A stretch of DNA of 32,391 bases. Origin: Betaproteobacteria bacterium. GTDB lineage: Bacteria > Pseudomonadota > Gammaproteobacteria > Burkholderiales > Rhodocyclaceae. Within the stretch, counting starts at the first letter, position 1, and each line of letters starts with the position of its first letter. This document shows positions 18,156 through 27,357 of the stretch, piece by piece. The position numbers were made by a program, and so were the translations under genes. The stretch is taken from assembly GCA_009781085.1 (NCBI GenBank), contig WQYV01000020.1, positions 1 to 32,391 on the forward strand, given 5' to 3'. Below the pieces are notes generated by a model that saw only the letters and a list, made by a program, of their open reading frames with translations, was not told the origin of the DNA and ran no database searches.

Positions 18156-19520
18156 ATGCTCGACAATCTTACTCAACGTCTCTCGAAAGTCGTCAAAACC
18201 CTTCGCGGTCAGGCGCGTCTTACCGAAGACAACATCCAGGAGGCAATGCGCGAAGTGCGCATGGCTCTGCTCGAAGCCGATGTCGCCCTGCCGGTGGTCA
18301 AGGAATTCATCTCCAGAGTCAAAGAAAAAGCAGTTGGGCAGGAAGTCGTCGGGTCGCTTACTCCCGGACAGGCACTCGTCGGTGTAGTGCATGACGAATT
18401 GCGCATGCTCATGGGCGGCTCTCACCAGGGGCTCAACCTAGCGACGCAGCCCCCGGCGGTCGTGCTGATGGCTGGCTTGCAGGGGGCGGGCAAAACCACC
18501 ACCGTCGGCAAGCTTGCCCGCCTATTGCGCGAAGAGCAGAAGAAAAAAGTGCTGACTGTCTCCACTGATGTTTACCGCCCGGCGGCCATCGAACAGCTCA
18601 AAACCGTGGCTGCACAGGCAGGAGCCGATTTCTTCGCTTCGCATGTTGGTCAGAAGCCCGTGGACATCGCGCTTGCCGCGTTTGACTTCGCCCGCAAGCA
18701 TCACCACGAAGTATTGCTCGTCGACACTGCTGGGCGGCTGGCGATCGACGCAGCGATGATGGATGAAATCCGCGCCCTGCACGCGGTGCTAGATCCGATA
18801 GAAACCCTGTTCGTCGTCGATGCCATGCTTGGACAGGATGCGGTCAACACCGCCCGCGCCTTCAACGAGGCCTTGCCGCTGACCGGTGTGGTGCTAACCA
18901 AGCTCGACGGCGACGCACGCGGCGGCGCGGCGCTGTCGGTGCGCCATATTACCGGCAAGCCGCTGAAATTCGCCGGTATCGGTGAAAAGCTCTCCGGACT
19001 CGAACCATTTCATCCGGATCGTATGGCAAGCCGCATCCTTGGTATGGGCGACATCCTCGGCCTGGTCGAAGATGCCCGCCGCCGCGTCGACGAAGAAAAG
19101 GCCGTCGAACTTGCACGCAAACTTAAGAGTGGTAAAGGGTTCGACCTCAACGATTTCAAGGCGCAAATCGGGCAGATGCGCAACATGGGCGGCATTTCCT
19201 CGCTTCTCGACAAACTCCCGGCGCAATTCACGCAAGCTGCCGGTCAGTTGCAGGGCGGCGTCGAGGAAAAAGCCATTGCGCGCATCGAAGGCATCATCAA
19301 CTCCATGACCCTGCTCGAACGTTCCCGCCCCGAACTCCTCAAGGCCAGCCGCAAGCGCCGTGTTGCCGCTGGGGCGGGCGTGAGCGTCCAAGAAGTCAAT
19401 CGCCTGCTCAACCAGTTCGAGCAGACGCAGAAAGTCATGAAGCAATTCTCCAAGGGCGGCATCGGCAAAATGATGCGCGCCATGAAAGGCATGATGGGCG
19501 GCGTCCCTGGCCTGCGGTGA
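18156..19520 (+). CDS. ffh: Signal recognition particle protein Ffh
   Basis: A 454-residue GTPase that, with 4.5S RNA, binds signal sequences on ribosomes and targets them to FtsY and the Sec translocon. The N domain (1-95) precedes the G domain with G1 GLQGAGKTTTVGK (107-119), DTAGR and TKLDGDARGG. The C-terminal M domain contains the methionine-rich signal-binding groove and the RNA-binding segment NSMTLLERSRPELLKASRKR, and ends in a KMMRAMKGMMGG tail. Length equals that of E. coli Ffh (453). A GGA precedes the ATG by about eight bases. The next gene starts 12 bp downstream and is probably cotranscribed. Confidence 0.97.
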   Translation: MLDNLTQRLSKVVKTLRGQARLTEDNIQEAMREVRMALLEADVALPVVKEFISRVKEKAVGQEVVGSLTPGQALVGVVHDELRMLMGGSHQGLNLATQPPAVVLMAGLQGAGKTTTVGKLARLLREEQKKKVLTVSTDVYRPAAIEQLKTVAAQAGADFFASHVGQKPVDIALAAFDFARKHHHEVLLVDTAGRLAIDAAMMDEIRALHAVLDPIETLFVVDAMLGQDAVNTARAFNEALPLTGVVLTKLDGDARGGAALSVRHITGKPLKFAGIGEKLSGLEPFHPDRMASRILGMGDILGLVEDARRRVDEEKAVELARKLKSGKGFDLNDFKAQIGQMRNMGGISSLLDKLPAQFTQAAGQLQGGVEEKAIARIEGIINSMTLLERSRPELLKASRKRRVAAGAGVSVQEVNRLLNQFEQTQKVMKQFSKGGIGKMMRAMKGMMGGVPGLR

Positions 19521-19532
19521 AGGGAAAACGCC

Positions 19533-20321
19533 ATGCGAAGCATATTCATTGCAATCGGACGTTCAATGCGCAGTCTTGCACGGCTGGATGTCTTTGGCCA
19601 CCTCATCTGGCCGGGTATCGTTTCGGCGCTGCTGTGGGTCACCATAGCGGTGTTCTCCTGGGCTGTAGCCGTCGATACCATCATGGGATACATCAAGGAG
19701 TTTGGTTGGGTTGGCAACCAGGTCAGTACCTCGATGTGGGTAGCGGGCATTGTGCTAGTTTTTGTCAAGCTGCTCGTGGTGCTTGCATTCGTACCCCTCT
19801 TCTACGTGACAACGGCGGCACTCGTCGCTACGGTAGCCCTGCCGCTGATGCTTGACCGCGTCGCCCAGCGCGATTACGCCGACCTCGAACGGCGGCACGG
19901 TGGCTCCAACATGGGCAGCATCGGCAATACCCTGGCGGCTTTGTTGTGGTTCGCGCTGATCATGGCTTTATCGCTGCCGCTATGGCTTATTCCCGGAGTG
20001 GCGCTGGTTGCGCCGATACTGGGGATGGGTTGGCTCAACCAGCGCATTTTCGGTTACGACGCTCTGATGCATCATGCTGACCGGGACGAACTCGTTCGCC
20101 TGCGCCAAGGGCTTCGTCCCCAAATGCTGCTGTTGGGCGGTGGAACTTTCCTGCTGGCTTACGTGCCGGTTGCCAACGTCGTTGCCCCGGCATTTTCCGG
20201 GCTGGCCTTCGTCCATTTCCTGCTCGAAGCCCTGCGCCGCGAGCGCTTTGAACGCGGAGTCACTATGCTCGACCCCGAGCCCAGAGCTGCTTCCGGGGAT
20301 ATAACCGTTGGCACGCCATGA
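19533..20321 (+). CDS. EI24 domain-containing membrane protein
   Basis: A 262-residue inner-membrane protein of the EI24 family, which also includes the sulfate permease CysZ. There are about five to six hydrophobic segments (around residues 25-50, 68-105, 132-165 and 198-225). A family-like block is PLMLDRVAQRDYADLERRHG after the second membrane region, and GWLNQRIFGYDALMHHADRDE near residue 170. True CysZ function cannot be claimed from sequence alone. It starts 12 bp after ffh on the same strand, so it is likely in the same transcript. Confidence 0.8.
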   Translation: MRSIFIAIGRSMRSLARLDVFGHLIWPGIVSALLWVTIAVFSWAVAVDTIMGYIKEFGWVGNQVSTSMWVAGIVLVFVKLLVVLAFVPLFYVTTAALVATVALPLMLDRVAQRDYADLERRHGGSNMGSIGNTLAALLWFALIMALSLPLWLIPGVALVAPILGMGWLNQRIFGYDALMHHADRDELVRLRQGLRPQMLLLGGGTFLLAYVPVANVVAPAFSGLAFVHFLLEALRRERFERGVTMLDPEPRAASGDITVGTP

Positions 20322-20463
20322 GGGCTGAATCATGAACACGCGTCGAGCGCCCGTTATTCATGACAGGGTTAGTGAGACAACCGTTTATGGAGCCGAAGGC
20401 TTCCCTAAACCGTATCGAAGAATCCTCGGCCTTTAGGCCAGGGTGACGTAAAAGGATTGAAAA
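20322..20463. repeat. Intergenic palindromes between EI24 gene and gloA
   Basis: TCATGAA (20330-20336) and TTCATGA (20357-20363) are inverted 7-bp arms around a 20-bp loop, starting just after the EI24 stop. At 20424-20443 a hairpin with GGCC-TTTA-GGCC core and partly paired outer bases (CCT/GGG) resembles a decayed copy of the 140-159 palindrome. Neither has a T-run. Confidence 0.4.
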
Positions 20464-20853
20464 ATGAGAGTGCTTCACACGATGCTGAGGGTCGGCGACC
20501 TCGACCGTTCCCTATCTTTCTACACCGATGTACTCGGTATGCGGTTGCTGCGGAAACAGGATTACCCCGAAGGCCGTTTTACCCTCGCTTTTGTCGGCTA
20601 CCAGGACGAGGACGAAGGCGCAGTTATTGAACTCACCTACAACTGGGACGTCGATTGCTACGAACCGGGCACGGCTTTCGGCCATATCGCGCTGGAAGTC
20701 GATGATGCCAAAAAAGCCTGTGACGGTATCCGTGGTCGTGGCGGCAAGGTCGTGCGCGAGGCTGGGCCGATGAAGCACGGCACAACCGTCATTGCTTTCG
20801 TCGAAGACCCGAACGGCTATAAGATCGAACTAATCGAACGTGGAACGCGTTAG
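20464..20853 (+). CDS. gloA: Lactoylglutathione lyase (glyoxalase I)
   Basis: A 129-residue glyoxalase I that converts the methylglyoxal-glutathione hemithioacetal to S-lactoylglutathione. The metal ligands of the E. coli enzyme are all conserved at the same numbers: His5, Glu56, His74 and Glu122. The signature blocks [28 protein letters not shown] and [14 protein letters not shown] are present. Its short length and lack of eukaryotic insertions fit the nickel-activated class. The start has AAGGA upstream. It detoxifies methylglyoxal; a glyoxalase II partner is not obvious here, although an MBL-fold hydrolase lies 7 kb away. Confidence 0.97.
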   Translation: MRVLHTMLRVGDLDRSLSFYTDVLGMRLLRKQDYPEGRFTLAFVGYQDEDEGAVIELTYNWDVDCYEPGTAFGHIALEVDDAKKACDGIRGRGGKVVREAGPMKHGTTVIAFVEDPNGYKIELIERGTR

Positions 20854-20933
20854 AATCCAATAGCTCACCCATCATTTTTTCCAGGCTGTGTTTTGTTTTT
20901 ATAAGGTTGGTAATTTTGGAGAGGGACAGGATC

Positions 20934-23036
20934 ATGCCCATCATTAAACCGACACTGCGCTCGCGTGCCCTGATGGCTCTTGCGCTGGCAACTGTTTTGG
21001 GAACACTTGGCCCAAATGCCCATGCCAACAACGCTACCGTTGCCAAGGAAATCGCCAGCGAAGAGCAGGTTGCGAAAAAATATGCTGACCAGAAACGCTA
21101 TGCTGAAGCACTGGATCACTATCAAAAGGCGCTTTTAAATTCTGTCAAGATAAACGGCGAGCAACATAAGGATACTGTCCGCTTCAGGAAAGAGATTGGC
21201 ATTGTATATCTGAGCATGGAGAAGTATCCGGAGGCTCGCGATATCCTGGCGCAGGCCGCTGGGGCCGTTAGGAGAGGATCGGGCGGCAATGATTCCGAAA
21301 GTGCCGATATCTACAGGAACCTGGGTTTAGCGCTTTACCGCCTTGGCCGTCCAGAACAGGCACTGGATTGGTATGAGAAGGCACTTGCGGTGCGAGAGAA
21401 CGTTTTTGGCGCAGAAAGCCCTGAGGCGGCTGATATTTGCGTGGATATTGCTTCCATCTATGAAAGTGAGGTCTTGAGCGATTACTTTTCTGCGCTGGCT
21501 TGGTATGGCAGGGCACTGACGATCCGCGAGAATGCTTTGGATGCGAGCCATCCTTCGGTGACGGGGCTTCGCGACAAGGTGACCGTCATGCGAAAGCTCG
21601 TTTTGAACAACCTCAACGACGTCGCTGCTACCAAGGAAATTGCCCAAGAAACGCGGCTTGCGAAAAGGTATGCTGACCAGCATCGTTATACCGAGGCATT
21701 GAATCACTATAAAAAGGCTCTATTGGGTTCTATCGCGGCGATGGGTGAGCAAAATAAAGATTCTGCCCGTTACAGAAACGAAATTGGCCTTGTATACATC
21801 GACATGGGAAAATACGCGGATGCCCGTAATTTCCTGACCCAAGCCGCCGAAATCGCTGAAAAAGAGCTGGGCAGCGACAATCCCGATAGCGCCACGATTT
21901 ACAGGAACCTAGGTTTTACGCTTTACCGTCTCGGTGACAATGAAAAGGCGTTGGGTTGGTATCAAAAGTCGCTTGCGATTCGGGAAAATATCTTGGGTAC
22001 GGAAAGCCTTGAAGTGGCAGAGGCTTGTGGGGATATTGCCGCCGTCTATGAGAACCAGGGTAATTACCCGGCCGCGCTGGATTGGTATAACAGGGCACTG
22101 GCGACCCGCGAAAAAGCATTAGGCGCAAACCATCCCTCTGTGGTGGCAATCTACGACAGGATTGCTGCCATACACCAGCTTACGGGTGACCAGGGTCGAG
22201 CGCAGGACTGGAGGCTAAAAGCCGTGCCGATTCAAGACGACGAAAGCATCGAAACGGTTTCTATCCATCGCAACGCCGCCCTTAAGTATTCTGGGCAGGG
22301 TGACTACGAGAACGCATTGAAATCGTACAAGCAAGCATTGGCGGAGGAGGAAAAAAGCCTAGGGAAGCAACATCCCGTCGCTATAGGAACACGCAATGAC
22401 ATTGCTGGGTTGTATAACAAAAAGGGCGATTACAAACAGGCAGAGATTTGGTACAAAAAAACCCTGGAAGACCAAGAAAAGGTTTTTGGCAAAGACCATT
22501 ACTCCACGGCGGCAACATACAGCAATATTGCCGTAGCCGAAGCCAGATTGGGTGACAACAAAAGTGCACTGGGAAATTTACGGAAAGCCATAGCGGTTTT
22601 TGAAAAAACGGTTGGTGAAGACCATCCCAATACTGCCGCTGCCTACACCAATATGGCCTGGGTCTATTCTAGGATGCGAAATTACGATGAGGCGGAAGGA
22701 TGGGCCAGAAAGGCAATGCTCGTCAACGAGAAAGTTTTTGGCAAGGAACACCCCTCCACGGGGAAATCTTACGGCAACATGGCCATGACGTACATGAACC
22801 GGGGGCAGTATGACAAAGCCGTTTCCGGTTACCTTGAAGCCTACCGGATTTATCTCACCAAGTTTGGTGATACGAATACACAGACCCAATCAATGAGGGG
22901 CAATCTCGAACGCGCCTACAAGCAAGCTAACAAACTAATCAAGAACCCAAAGCCTTTCGACGACTGGCTAGGCGAATCCCTGTCTGGACGCCAGGTAGGG
23001 TCCCAGACGGGGCAACCGGGCAAAAACGGGGGCTGA
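20934..23036 (+). CDS. Secreted tetratricopeptide repeat protein with internal duplication
   Basis: A 700-residue protein with an N-terminal signal peptide ending near PNAHA (about residue 31), then almost entirely TPR repeats of the 42-residue kinesin-light-chain type, with recurring elements such as ALDWYEKALAVRENVFG and HPSV. Residues 34-220 and 230-416 form a long duplication offset by 196 residues, with near-identical blocks (KEIA, KRYADQ, YRNLG, HPSV). A third, less similar TPR array follows (about 441-660), then a short hydrophilic Gly/Gln tail. The ATG at 20934 has AGGATC just upstream and yields the signal peptide; an upstream TTG is less likely. It probably acts as a periplasmic or secreted protein-interaction scaffold; no enzymatic domain is seen. 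It converges on recQ with only 12 bp between stops. Confidence 0.85.
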   Translation: MPIIKPTLRSRALMALALATVLGTLGPNAHANNATVAKEIASEEQVAKKYADQKRYAEALDHYQKALLNSVKINGEQHKDTVRFRKEIGIVYLSMEKYPEARDILAQAAGAVRRGSGGNDSESADIYRNLGLALYRLGRPEQALDWYEKALAVRENVFGAESPEAADICVDIASIYESEVLSDYFSALAWYGRALTIRENALDASHPSVTGLRDKVTVMRKLVLNNLNDVAATKEIAQETRLAKRYADQHRYTEALNHYKKALLGSIAAMGEQNKDSARYRNEIGLVYIDMGKYADARNFLTQAAEIAEKELGSDNPDSATIYRNLGFTLYRLGDNEKALGWYQKSLAIRENILGTESLEVAEACGDIAAVYENQGNYPAALDWYNRALATREKALGANHPSVVAIYDRIAAIHQLTGDQGRAQDWRLKAVPIQDDESIETVSIHRNAALKYSGQGDYENALKSYKQALAEEEKSLGKQHPVAIGTRNDIAGLYNKKGDYKQAEIWYKKTLEDQEKVFGKDHYSTAATYSNIAVAEARLGDNKSALGNLRKAIAVFEKTVGEDHPNTAAAYTNMAWVYSRMRNYDEAEGWARKAMLVNEKVFGKEHPSTGKSYGNMAMTYMNRGQYDKAVSGYLEAYRIYLTKFGDTNTQTQSMRGNLERAYKQANKLIKNPKPFDDWLGESLSGRQVGSQTGQPGKNGG

Positions 23037-23048
23037 TCCTCTCGACTC

Positions 23049-24899
23049 CTATCCACACGCTGCGACGATCTCCAATATCTCTTTGCCGTAGGCTTCCAGC
23101 TTGCGCTCACCGATCCCAGAAATTTGGCGCAGGCCAGCCAGCGTCGTCGGGCGGACGATGGCGATGTCGCGCAAGGTAGTGTCGTGGAAGATGACATAAA
23201 CGGGCACATTGCGGGCTTGGGCGGTGTCGGTGCGCCAAGCCCGCAGGCGTTCGAAAAGCGTGGTGGGCACGCCGCCAGGGATGTTACGTTCGCGCAGGGT
23301 ATTTTTACGCTGTCTTTTCGACCTGTGAAGTTTTTCAGGCGGCAACCTGACAAAGAGGCCAGCTTCGCCTCGCAGTAACGGACGGGCGGTTTCGGTGAGT
23401 ACCAGCGCGTTATAACGTTCATGGTCAACACAAACGAAATCGTGTGCTACGAGTTGCCGGAAGACCATGCGCCAGTGTTTTTCGTCGAGGTCGCGGCCGA
23501 TGCCGAAGGTGCTCAACCCTTCGTGGCCTTTTTCCCGCACCCTGTCGGTCAGTTCGCCGCGCAGCACATCGATCAGGTGGCCGGCTCCATAGCGCTGGCC
23601 GGTGCGATACACGCAGGATAAAGCCTTACGTGCGGCTTCGGTGGCATCCCAAGTCTGGGGTGGGTCGGCGCAATTGTCGCAATTGCCACAGGACGCGGCG
23701 GCCTCTTCGCCAAAATAAGCGAGCAACTGCTGGCGGCGGCAGGCCGTGGTTTCAGCCAGCCCCGCAAGGGCATCGAGCCGGTTGCGGGCGAGCCGCCGGT
23801 AAGTCTCGTAATCCATGTCGGCTTCGCTTTCGCCCGAGTCGATCATCCAGCGCTGCTGGACTACGTCTCCCGCGCTCCAGGTCATCCATGCACGTGCGGG
23901 TAAACCGTCGCGGCCTGCCCGGCCCGTCTCCTGATAATAGCCCTCGATCGAGCGTGGTAGGTCGAGATGCGCCACAAAGCGCACGTCCGGTTTGTCGATC
24001 CCCATGCCGAACGCAATCGTTGCCACCATCACTAGGCCGTCTTCACGCAGAAAACGCCCTTGGTGCGCCGCCCGTATCTCCGTGGGCAATCCTGCATGAT
24101 AAGGCAGCGCTGCGATGCCATGCTCTTGTAGCCACGCGGCTGTTTCCTCTACTTTGCGCCTTGAGAGACAATAGACAATGCCTGCCGCACGCGAGAACTG
24201 GGAATGAACTTCGTTGCGGATAAAATTGAGCAATTGGCGGCGTGCATCGGTTTTTTCGACGATCGTGTAATGAATGTTGGGGCGGTCGAAACTAGAAATA
24301 AAACACCGCGCCGTGCCCAAATGCAACCGCTGGATGATTTCGTCGCGGGTCTGGCGATCGGCGGTGGCTGTGAGCGCGATGCGCGGGATGGCCGGATAGC
24401 GTTCCGGCAGGATCGACAATTGCAGGTATTCGGGGCGGAAATCATGTCCCCAGTGCGAAACGCAATGTGCCTCGTCGATAGCGAACAGCGCGAGCCGTTC
24501 AGTATCGCGCAAATGGTCGAGCAAATCGAGGAACCGGGGTGTCATCAGGCGCTCGGGTGCAACATAAAGAAGGTCGAGGTTGCCCGCACGCAGCGCCTGT
24601 TCAGTGGCTCTCAAAGATTCCAGGTCGAGGCTGGAATTGAGGTATTCCGCTGCTGCACCCGCTTCCTGGAGTGCGCTTACCTGGTCGTGCATGAGCGCGA
24701 TCAATGGCGAAACCACGATGGCTGTTCCTGGTCGCATCAAGGCAGGAACCTGATAACATAGCGACTTGCCGCCCCCTGTGGGCATCAGTACCAGCGCATC
24801 GCCCCCAGAAGCGACGTGCCCGATGATTGCCTGTTGGTCGCCGCGAAATGCGTTGTAACCGAAAACACGCGTGAGGATGCTGTGAGCGTCGTGGCTCAT
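23049..24899 (-). CDS. recQ: ATP-dependent DNA helicase RecQ
   Basis: A 616-residue 3'-5' superfamily 2 helicase acting in RecF-pathway recombination and in suppressing illegitimate recombination. Walker A is TGGGKS at 41-46, the DEAH box at 142-145, motif VI around [10 protein letters not shown] at 323-332, and the zinc-binding cysteines are C387, C404, C407 and C410. The RQC winged-helix domain (about 415-520) and a C-terminal HRDC domain (about 535-616) complete the standard architecture. The ATG overlaps the stop of the upstream heptose adenylyltransferase gene as ATGA, so the two are translated from one message. Confidence 0.97.
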   Translation of the reverse strand: MSHDAHSILTRVFGYNAFRGDQQAIIGHVASGGDALVLMPTGGGKSLCYQVPALMRPGTAIVVSPLIALMHDQVSALQEAGAAAEYLNSSLDLESLRATEQALRAGNLDLLYVAPERLMTPRFLDLLDHLRDTERLALFAIDEAHCVSHWGHDFRPEYLQLSILPERYPAIPRIALTATADRQTRDEIIQRLHLGTARCFISSFDRPNIHYTIVEKTDARRQLLNFIRNEVHSQFSRAAGIVYCLSRRKVEETAAWLQEHGIAALPYHAGLPTEIRAAHQGRFLREDGLVMVATIAFGMGIDKPDVRFVAHLDLPRSIEGYYQETGRAGRDGLPARAWMTWSAGDVVQQRWMIDSGESEADMDYETYRRLARNRLDALAGLAETTACRRQQLLAYFGEEAAASCGNCDNCADPPQTWDATEAARKALSCVYRTGQRYGAGHLIDVLRGELTDRVREKGHEGLSTFGIGRDLDEKHWRMVFRQLVAHDFVCVDHERYNALVLTETARPLLRGEAGLFVRLPPEKLHRSKRQRKNTLRERNIPGGVPTTLFERLRAWRTDTAQARNVPVYVIFHDTTLRDIAIVRPTTLAGLRQISGIGERKLEAYGKEILEIVAACG

Positions 24900-25402
24900 C
24901 CGTGGCAGGCGTGCATATTGCGGATACGTTCAACGAGCGCGGTCGTTGAACGTTCGAATTCGAACGGGATCGGAAGCACGCTGCCGCCCCAGGCACGCAC
25001 CTCGATTGCACCGACGATGGCATCAACAGCCCAGTCTCCTCCTTTGGTCAGCACATCGGGACGGGATTCAACGATCCGGGCGAGCGGCGTCTCCTCTTCA
25101 AACCACGTCACGAGATCGACGCTTCCCAGCGCGGCAATGACCGCCATGCGATCTTCCAGCGAATTCAGCGGGCGTCCCTCCCCCTTGCCAAGCTTTCTCA
25201 CCGAGTCGTCGCTATTGAGCGCCACCACGAGCGATGCGCCTAGTGCGCGCGCACGGGAGAGATAAGTTACGTGCCCACGATGGAGGATGTCGAAGCAGCC
25301 ATTGGTAAAAACCAACGGGCGCGGCATCTCCGCCACGCGGACGGCAAAATTCCGCGGTGGGCAGAATTTGGCTTCATACAACAGATGTTCGTAGTGCATC
25401 AT
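24896..25402 (-). CDS. D-glycero-beta-D-manno-heptose 1-phosphate adenylyltransferase
   Basis: A 168-residue nucleotidyltransferase corresponding to the C-terminal domain of E. coli HldE (RfaE domain II). It makes ADP-heptose for the lipopolysaccharide inner core. The nucleotide-binding [17 protein letters not shown] block carries the HxGH motif at 41-44, and [11 protein letters not shown] and [13 protein letters not shown] match family C-termini. Here the domain is free-standing, as in Neisseria and Burkholderia, so a separate heptose kinase (HldA) is expected elsewhere. Two adjacent ATGs (25402 and 25399) give the family N-terminus; a frame open further upstream adds 25 unlike residues. No clear Shine-Dalgarno sequence. 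Coupled to recQ by an ATGA overlap. Confidence 0.93.
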   Translation of the reverse strand: MMHYEHLLYEAKFCPPRNFAVRVAEMPRPLVFTNGCFDILHRGHVTYLSRARALGASLVVALNSDDSVRKLGKGEGRPLNSLEDRMAVIAALGSVDLVTWFEEETPLARIVESRPDVLTKGGDWAVDAIVGAIEVRAWGGSVLPIPFEFERSTTALVERIRNMHACHG

Positions 25403-25520
25403 GGAAAAAGTAAACGCAGGGGCAGAAGGGAGGAACCATTCATTGTAAGGCAAAAACGAAACCACTATATGGCGCATCTTTTTGTATAGGTACGTGCATA
25501 TTGCCCAATCCTGTCCATCG

Positions 25521-25549
25521 TTGGATTTTCCGCTGCCCGAAGCTAAAAT
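25521..25549 (+). promoter_or_regulatory. Possible promoter of the 25629 gene
   Basis: TTGGAT (25521-25526, three of six) and TAAAAT (25544-25549, five of six) are 17 bp apart, about 80 bp upstream of the plus-strand start at 25629. The spacing and -10 are good, the -35 weak. Confidence 0.35.
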
Positions 25550-25628
25550 AACCTATTGAACCGGTGAGGGTAGGGTCGTCAAGCTGGCCAACCGCATGAC
25601 CGGGAAAGGGCAGACAGATGAGGATTGA

Positions 25629-26528
25629 ATGAGACTGCTTTCGATTTTCGCGTTGCTGTTCCTGATTTCTCTCCTGTTGCACGGAGGATTGAAAGACCGG
25701 GACTCTCCGGTCGAACTGGCTGCGCCAACTACACCAGCCGCGCCAACCATACCGGCTGCGCCAACCGCGCTGGACGGACAGGCAAAGCAGGATACTGGGG
25801 AAGTGGCGAACGCGGAACCGGTACAGCCAGAACAGGAAGATTTCTCCTCTTTCATTTTCAGCCAACCTTATCCCGTCAAGCATTTTGATTTCGAACGAGA
25901 ATATGTTTTCAGCATTATAGAGATGGAGATTAAGAATCTGATCATTGGCAGGAATGATGACAGTTTCAAGGCCAAAAACCATTTTTGCGCCGTAGGTTAC
26001 GAATTTCCGCCCCACCAGCAAGGGAAGAAGAAAGGATCCGTGAAAAAGGAAGTTGTCGTTTATTGGGGTGAGGCCAAGATGCTCTATCGCTGGACAGGAG
26101 GAGACCCTAAAGCGGCAGGGCAGGGTTTTTACAATGCCAGTTCCTTGATGTTTTCGCGCAGTATCCCACTCGACCCAAATCAGGGTGCGGTCGGAGAAGG
26201 AACACCTGGGAACGGGTTTGGTGACTATAAAGATCGCGCTGAAAAGGTCGTTGCCGATTGTGAGAAGCATGGTAAAACGTATGAGATCGAACCTTTTATA
26301 CCGCCTCCAAAAGGGTTCGAGCGGCCAAAAGGCGGTGGCCGCCCCCATCCGCCTCCTGCAACACCACCAACTCCCATGACGCCTACTTCCTCTCCGCTCG
26401 TTCACATATTCCCTGGTCGTTTTGCCGGAGGGGCGCTAACACCTGCTGTGGGCCGCAGCAGTCGTTCAAGTACCCGCGCCGCAATGAACATGGCGATGCC
26501 GGCCGTCATAGCCATGCTGGAACCGTAA
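25629..26528 (+). CDS. Hypothetical exported protein
   Basis: I do not recognise this 299-residue protein. It begins with a hydrophobic signal or anchor (about residues 2-19), then a Pro/Ala/Thr linker made of three near-copies of a six-residue unit (AAPTTP, AAPTIP, AAPTAL; 31-48), then a globular-looking part (about 65-235) with two cysteines (HFCAVGYEF and VADCEKHG) that could form a disulfide, then a proline-rich stretch (about 240-256). The last 42 codons run antisense through the 3' end of tcdA. A good AGGA lies six bases before the ATG, supporting the start. The C-terminal tail looks like read-through across tcdA rather than conserved protein. Function unknown; an envelope location is likely. 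Confidence 0.65.
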   Translation: MRLLSIFALLFLISLLLHGGLKDRDSPVELAAPTTPAAPTIPAAPTALDGQAKQDTGEVANAEPVQPEQEDFSSFIFSQPYPVKHFDFEREYVFSIIEMEIKNLIIGRNDDSFKAKNHFCAVGYEFPPHQQGKKKGSVKKEVVVYWGEAKMLYRWTGGDPKAAGQGFYNASSLMFSRSIPLDPNQGAVGEGTPGNGFGDYKDRAEKVVADCEKHGKTYEIEPFIPPPKGFERPKGGGRPHPPPATPPTPMTPTSSPLVHIFPGRFAGGALTPAVGRSSRSSTRAAMNMAMPAVIAMLEP

Positions 26529-27217
26529 CCGGCGCACGACAAACCCTGTGGCCTTGCGCTACATGTCGTGGGTTGTCGTAAGGGTTCATTTGAAGTCACC
26601 GTTTCGATACCAAATTTCTTGCCGGGTTCGTGCGTAAAACCGTACTCGCGGCGTAAGCGGGCCCTAACCTTGGAGAGCAGCGGATCCTGCGTGGTGAGCG
26701 CCAAGTCTTCAACCCGTATCTGGCGCGGGTCGGTTTTGCCGCCTGCCCCGCCTGCCATCAGCAGCGGCAGGCGCGTTTGACAACAATGGACAGCGATGGC
26801 GGCCTTGGCGCGCACGTGGTCGATGGCATCGACCACGAGGTCGATATTGCAAAGCAGCGTTGCGGCATTTTCCGGAGTCAGGAAATCTTCGACCACCTCT
26901 ACGCGGCATTGTGGGTGGATGCTGCCAACCCGCGCCGCCATTGCCGTGACCTTGGCCTGTCCAAGCGTGCTATCGAACGCGTGGATTTGTCGGTTGATGT
27001 TGGACTCGACGAGATTGTCGGGGTCAATTAGTTTTAGCATACCTATGCCGCTACGCGCTAATGCTTCGGCTACCCAACAGCCCACGCCGCCAATCCCGAC
27101 TACCGCTACCCGCGCGGCCGCAAGACGTGTAACCGTCCCTTCGCCATACAGCCGTTCAAGGCCGCCGAAACGGCGTTTGGGATCGACATCCGGAGGAATG
27201 GGAAAATAATCGGGCAC
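26402..27217 (-). CDS. tcdA: tRNA threonylcarbamoyladenosine dehydratase TcdA
   Basis: A 271-residue E1-like (ThiF/MoeB superfamily) enzyme, E. coli TcdA (CsdL) being 268 residues. It uses ATP to cyclise the t6A at position 37 of ANN-decoding tRNAs to ct6A. The Rossmann motif GIGGVG is at 41-46, followed by SNINRQIHA (ATP-binding Asn and Arg) near 69 and DAIDHVRAK near 130. FGIETVTSNEP and SSMAMTAGIAMFIAARVL match the C-terminal part of the family. The CxxC zinc pair of MoeB/ThiF is absent, as expected for TcdA. Its final 127 bp overlap the convergent hypothetical gene. Confidence 0.9.
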   Translation of the reverse strand: MPDYFPIPPDVDPKRRFGGLERLYGEGTVTRLAAARVAVVGIGGVGCWVAEALARSGIGMLKLIDPDNLVESNINRQIHAFDSTLGQAKVTAMAARVGSIHPQCRVEVVEDFLTPENAATLLCNIDLVVDAIDHVRAKAAIAVHCCQTRLPLLMAGGAGGKTDPRQIRVEDLALTTQDPLLSKVRARLRREYGFTHEPGKKFGIETVTSNEPLRQPTTCSARPQGLSCAGYGSSMAMTAGIAMFIAARVLERLLRPTAGVSAPPAKRPGNM

Positions 27218-27357
27218 AGTTGGAAAACAGGTAAGTACACATTAAGGGTTCCCTGGCTACCAAACTGGGGCATCCCCTTAAAACAGGTGTAATCTTACCG
27301 CGTATCCAAAGCCCCGCAGGATTGGGGTGATTTCAAGAAAAGTGCAGCGTACCTGCC

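Noticed and set aside
25440-26405. 321-codon minus-strand frame opposite the hypothetical exported protein
   Set aside because: The plus-strand frame has a Shine-Dalgarno sequence, a signal peptide and a plausible promoter. The minus frame lacks these and has a shadow-like composition, though without a homology search this is not absolute.
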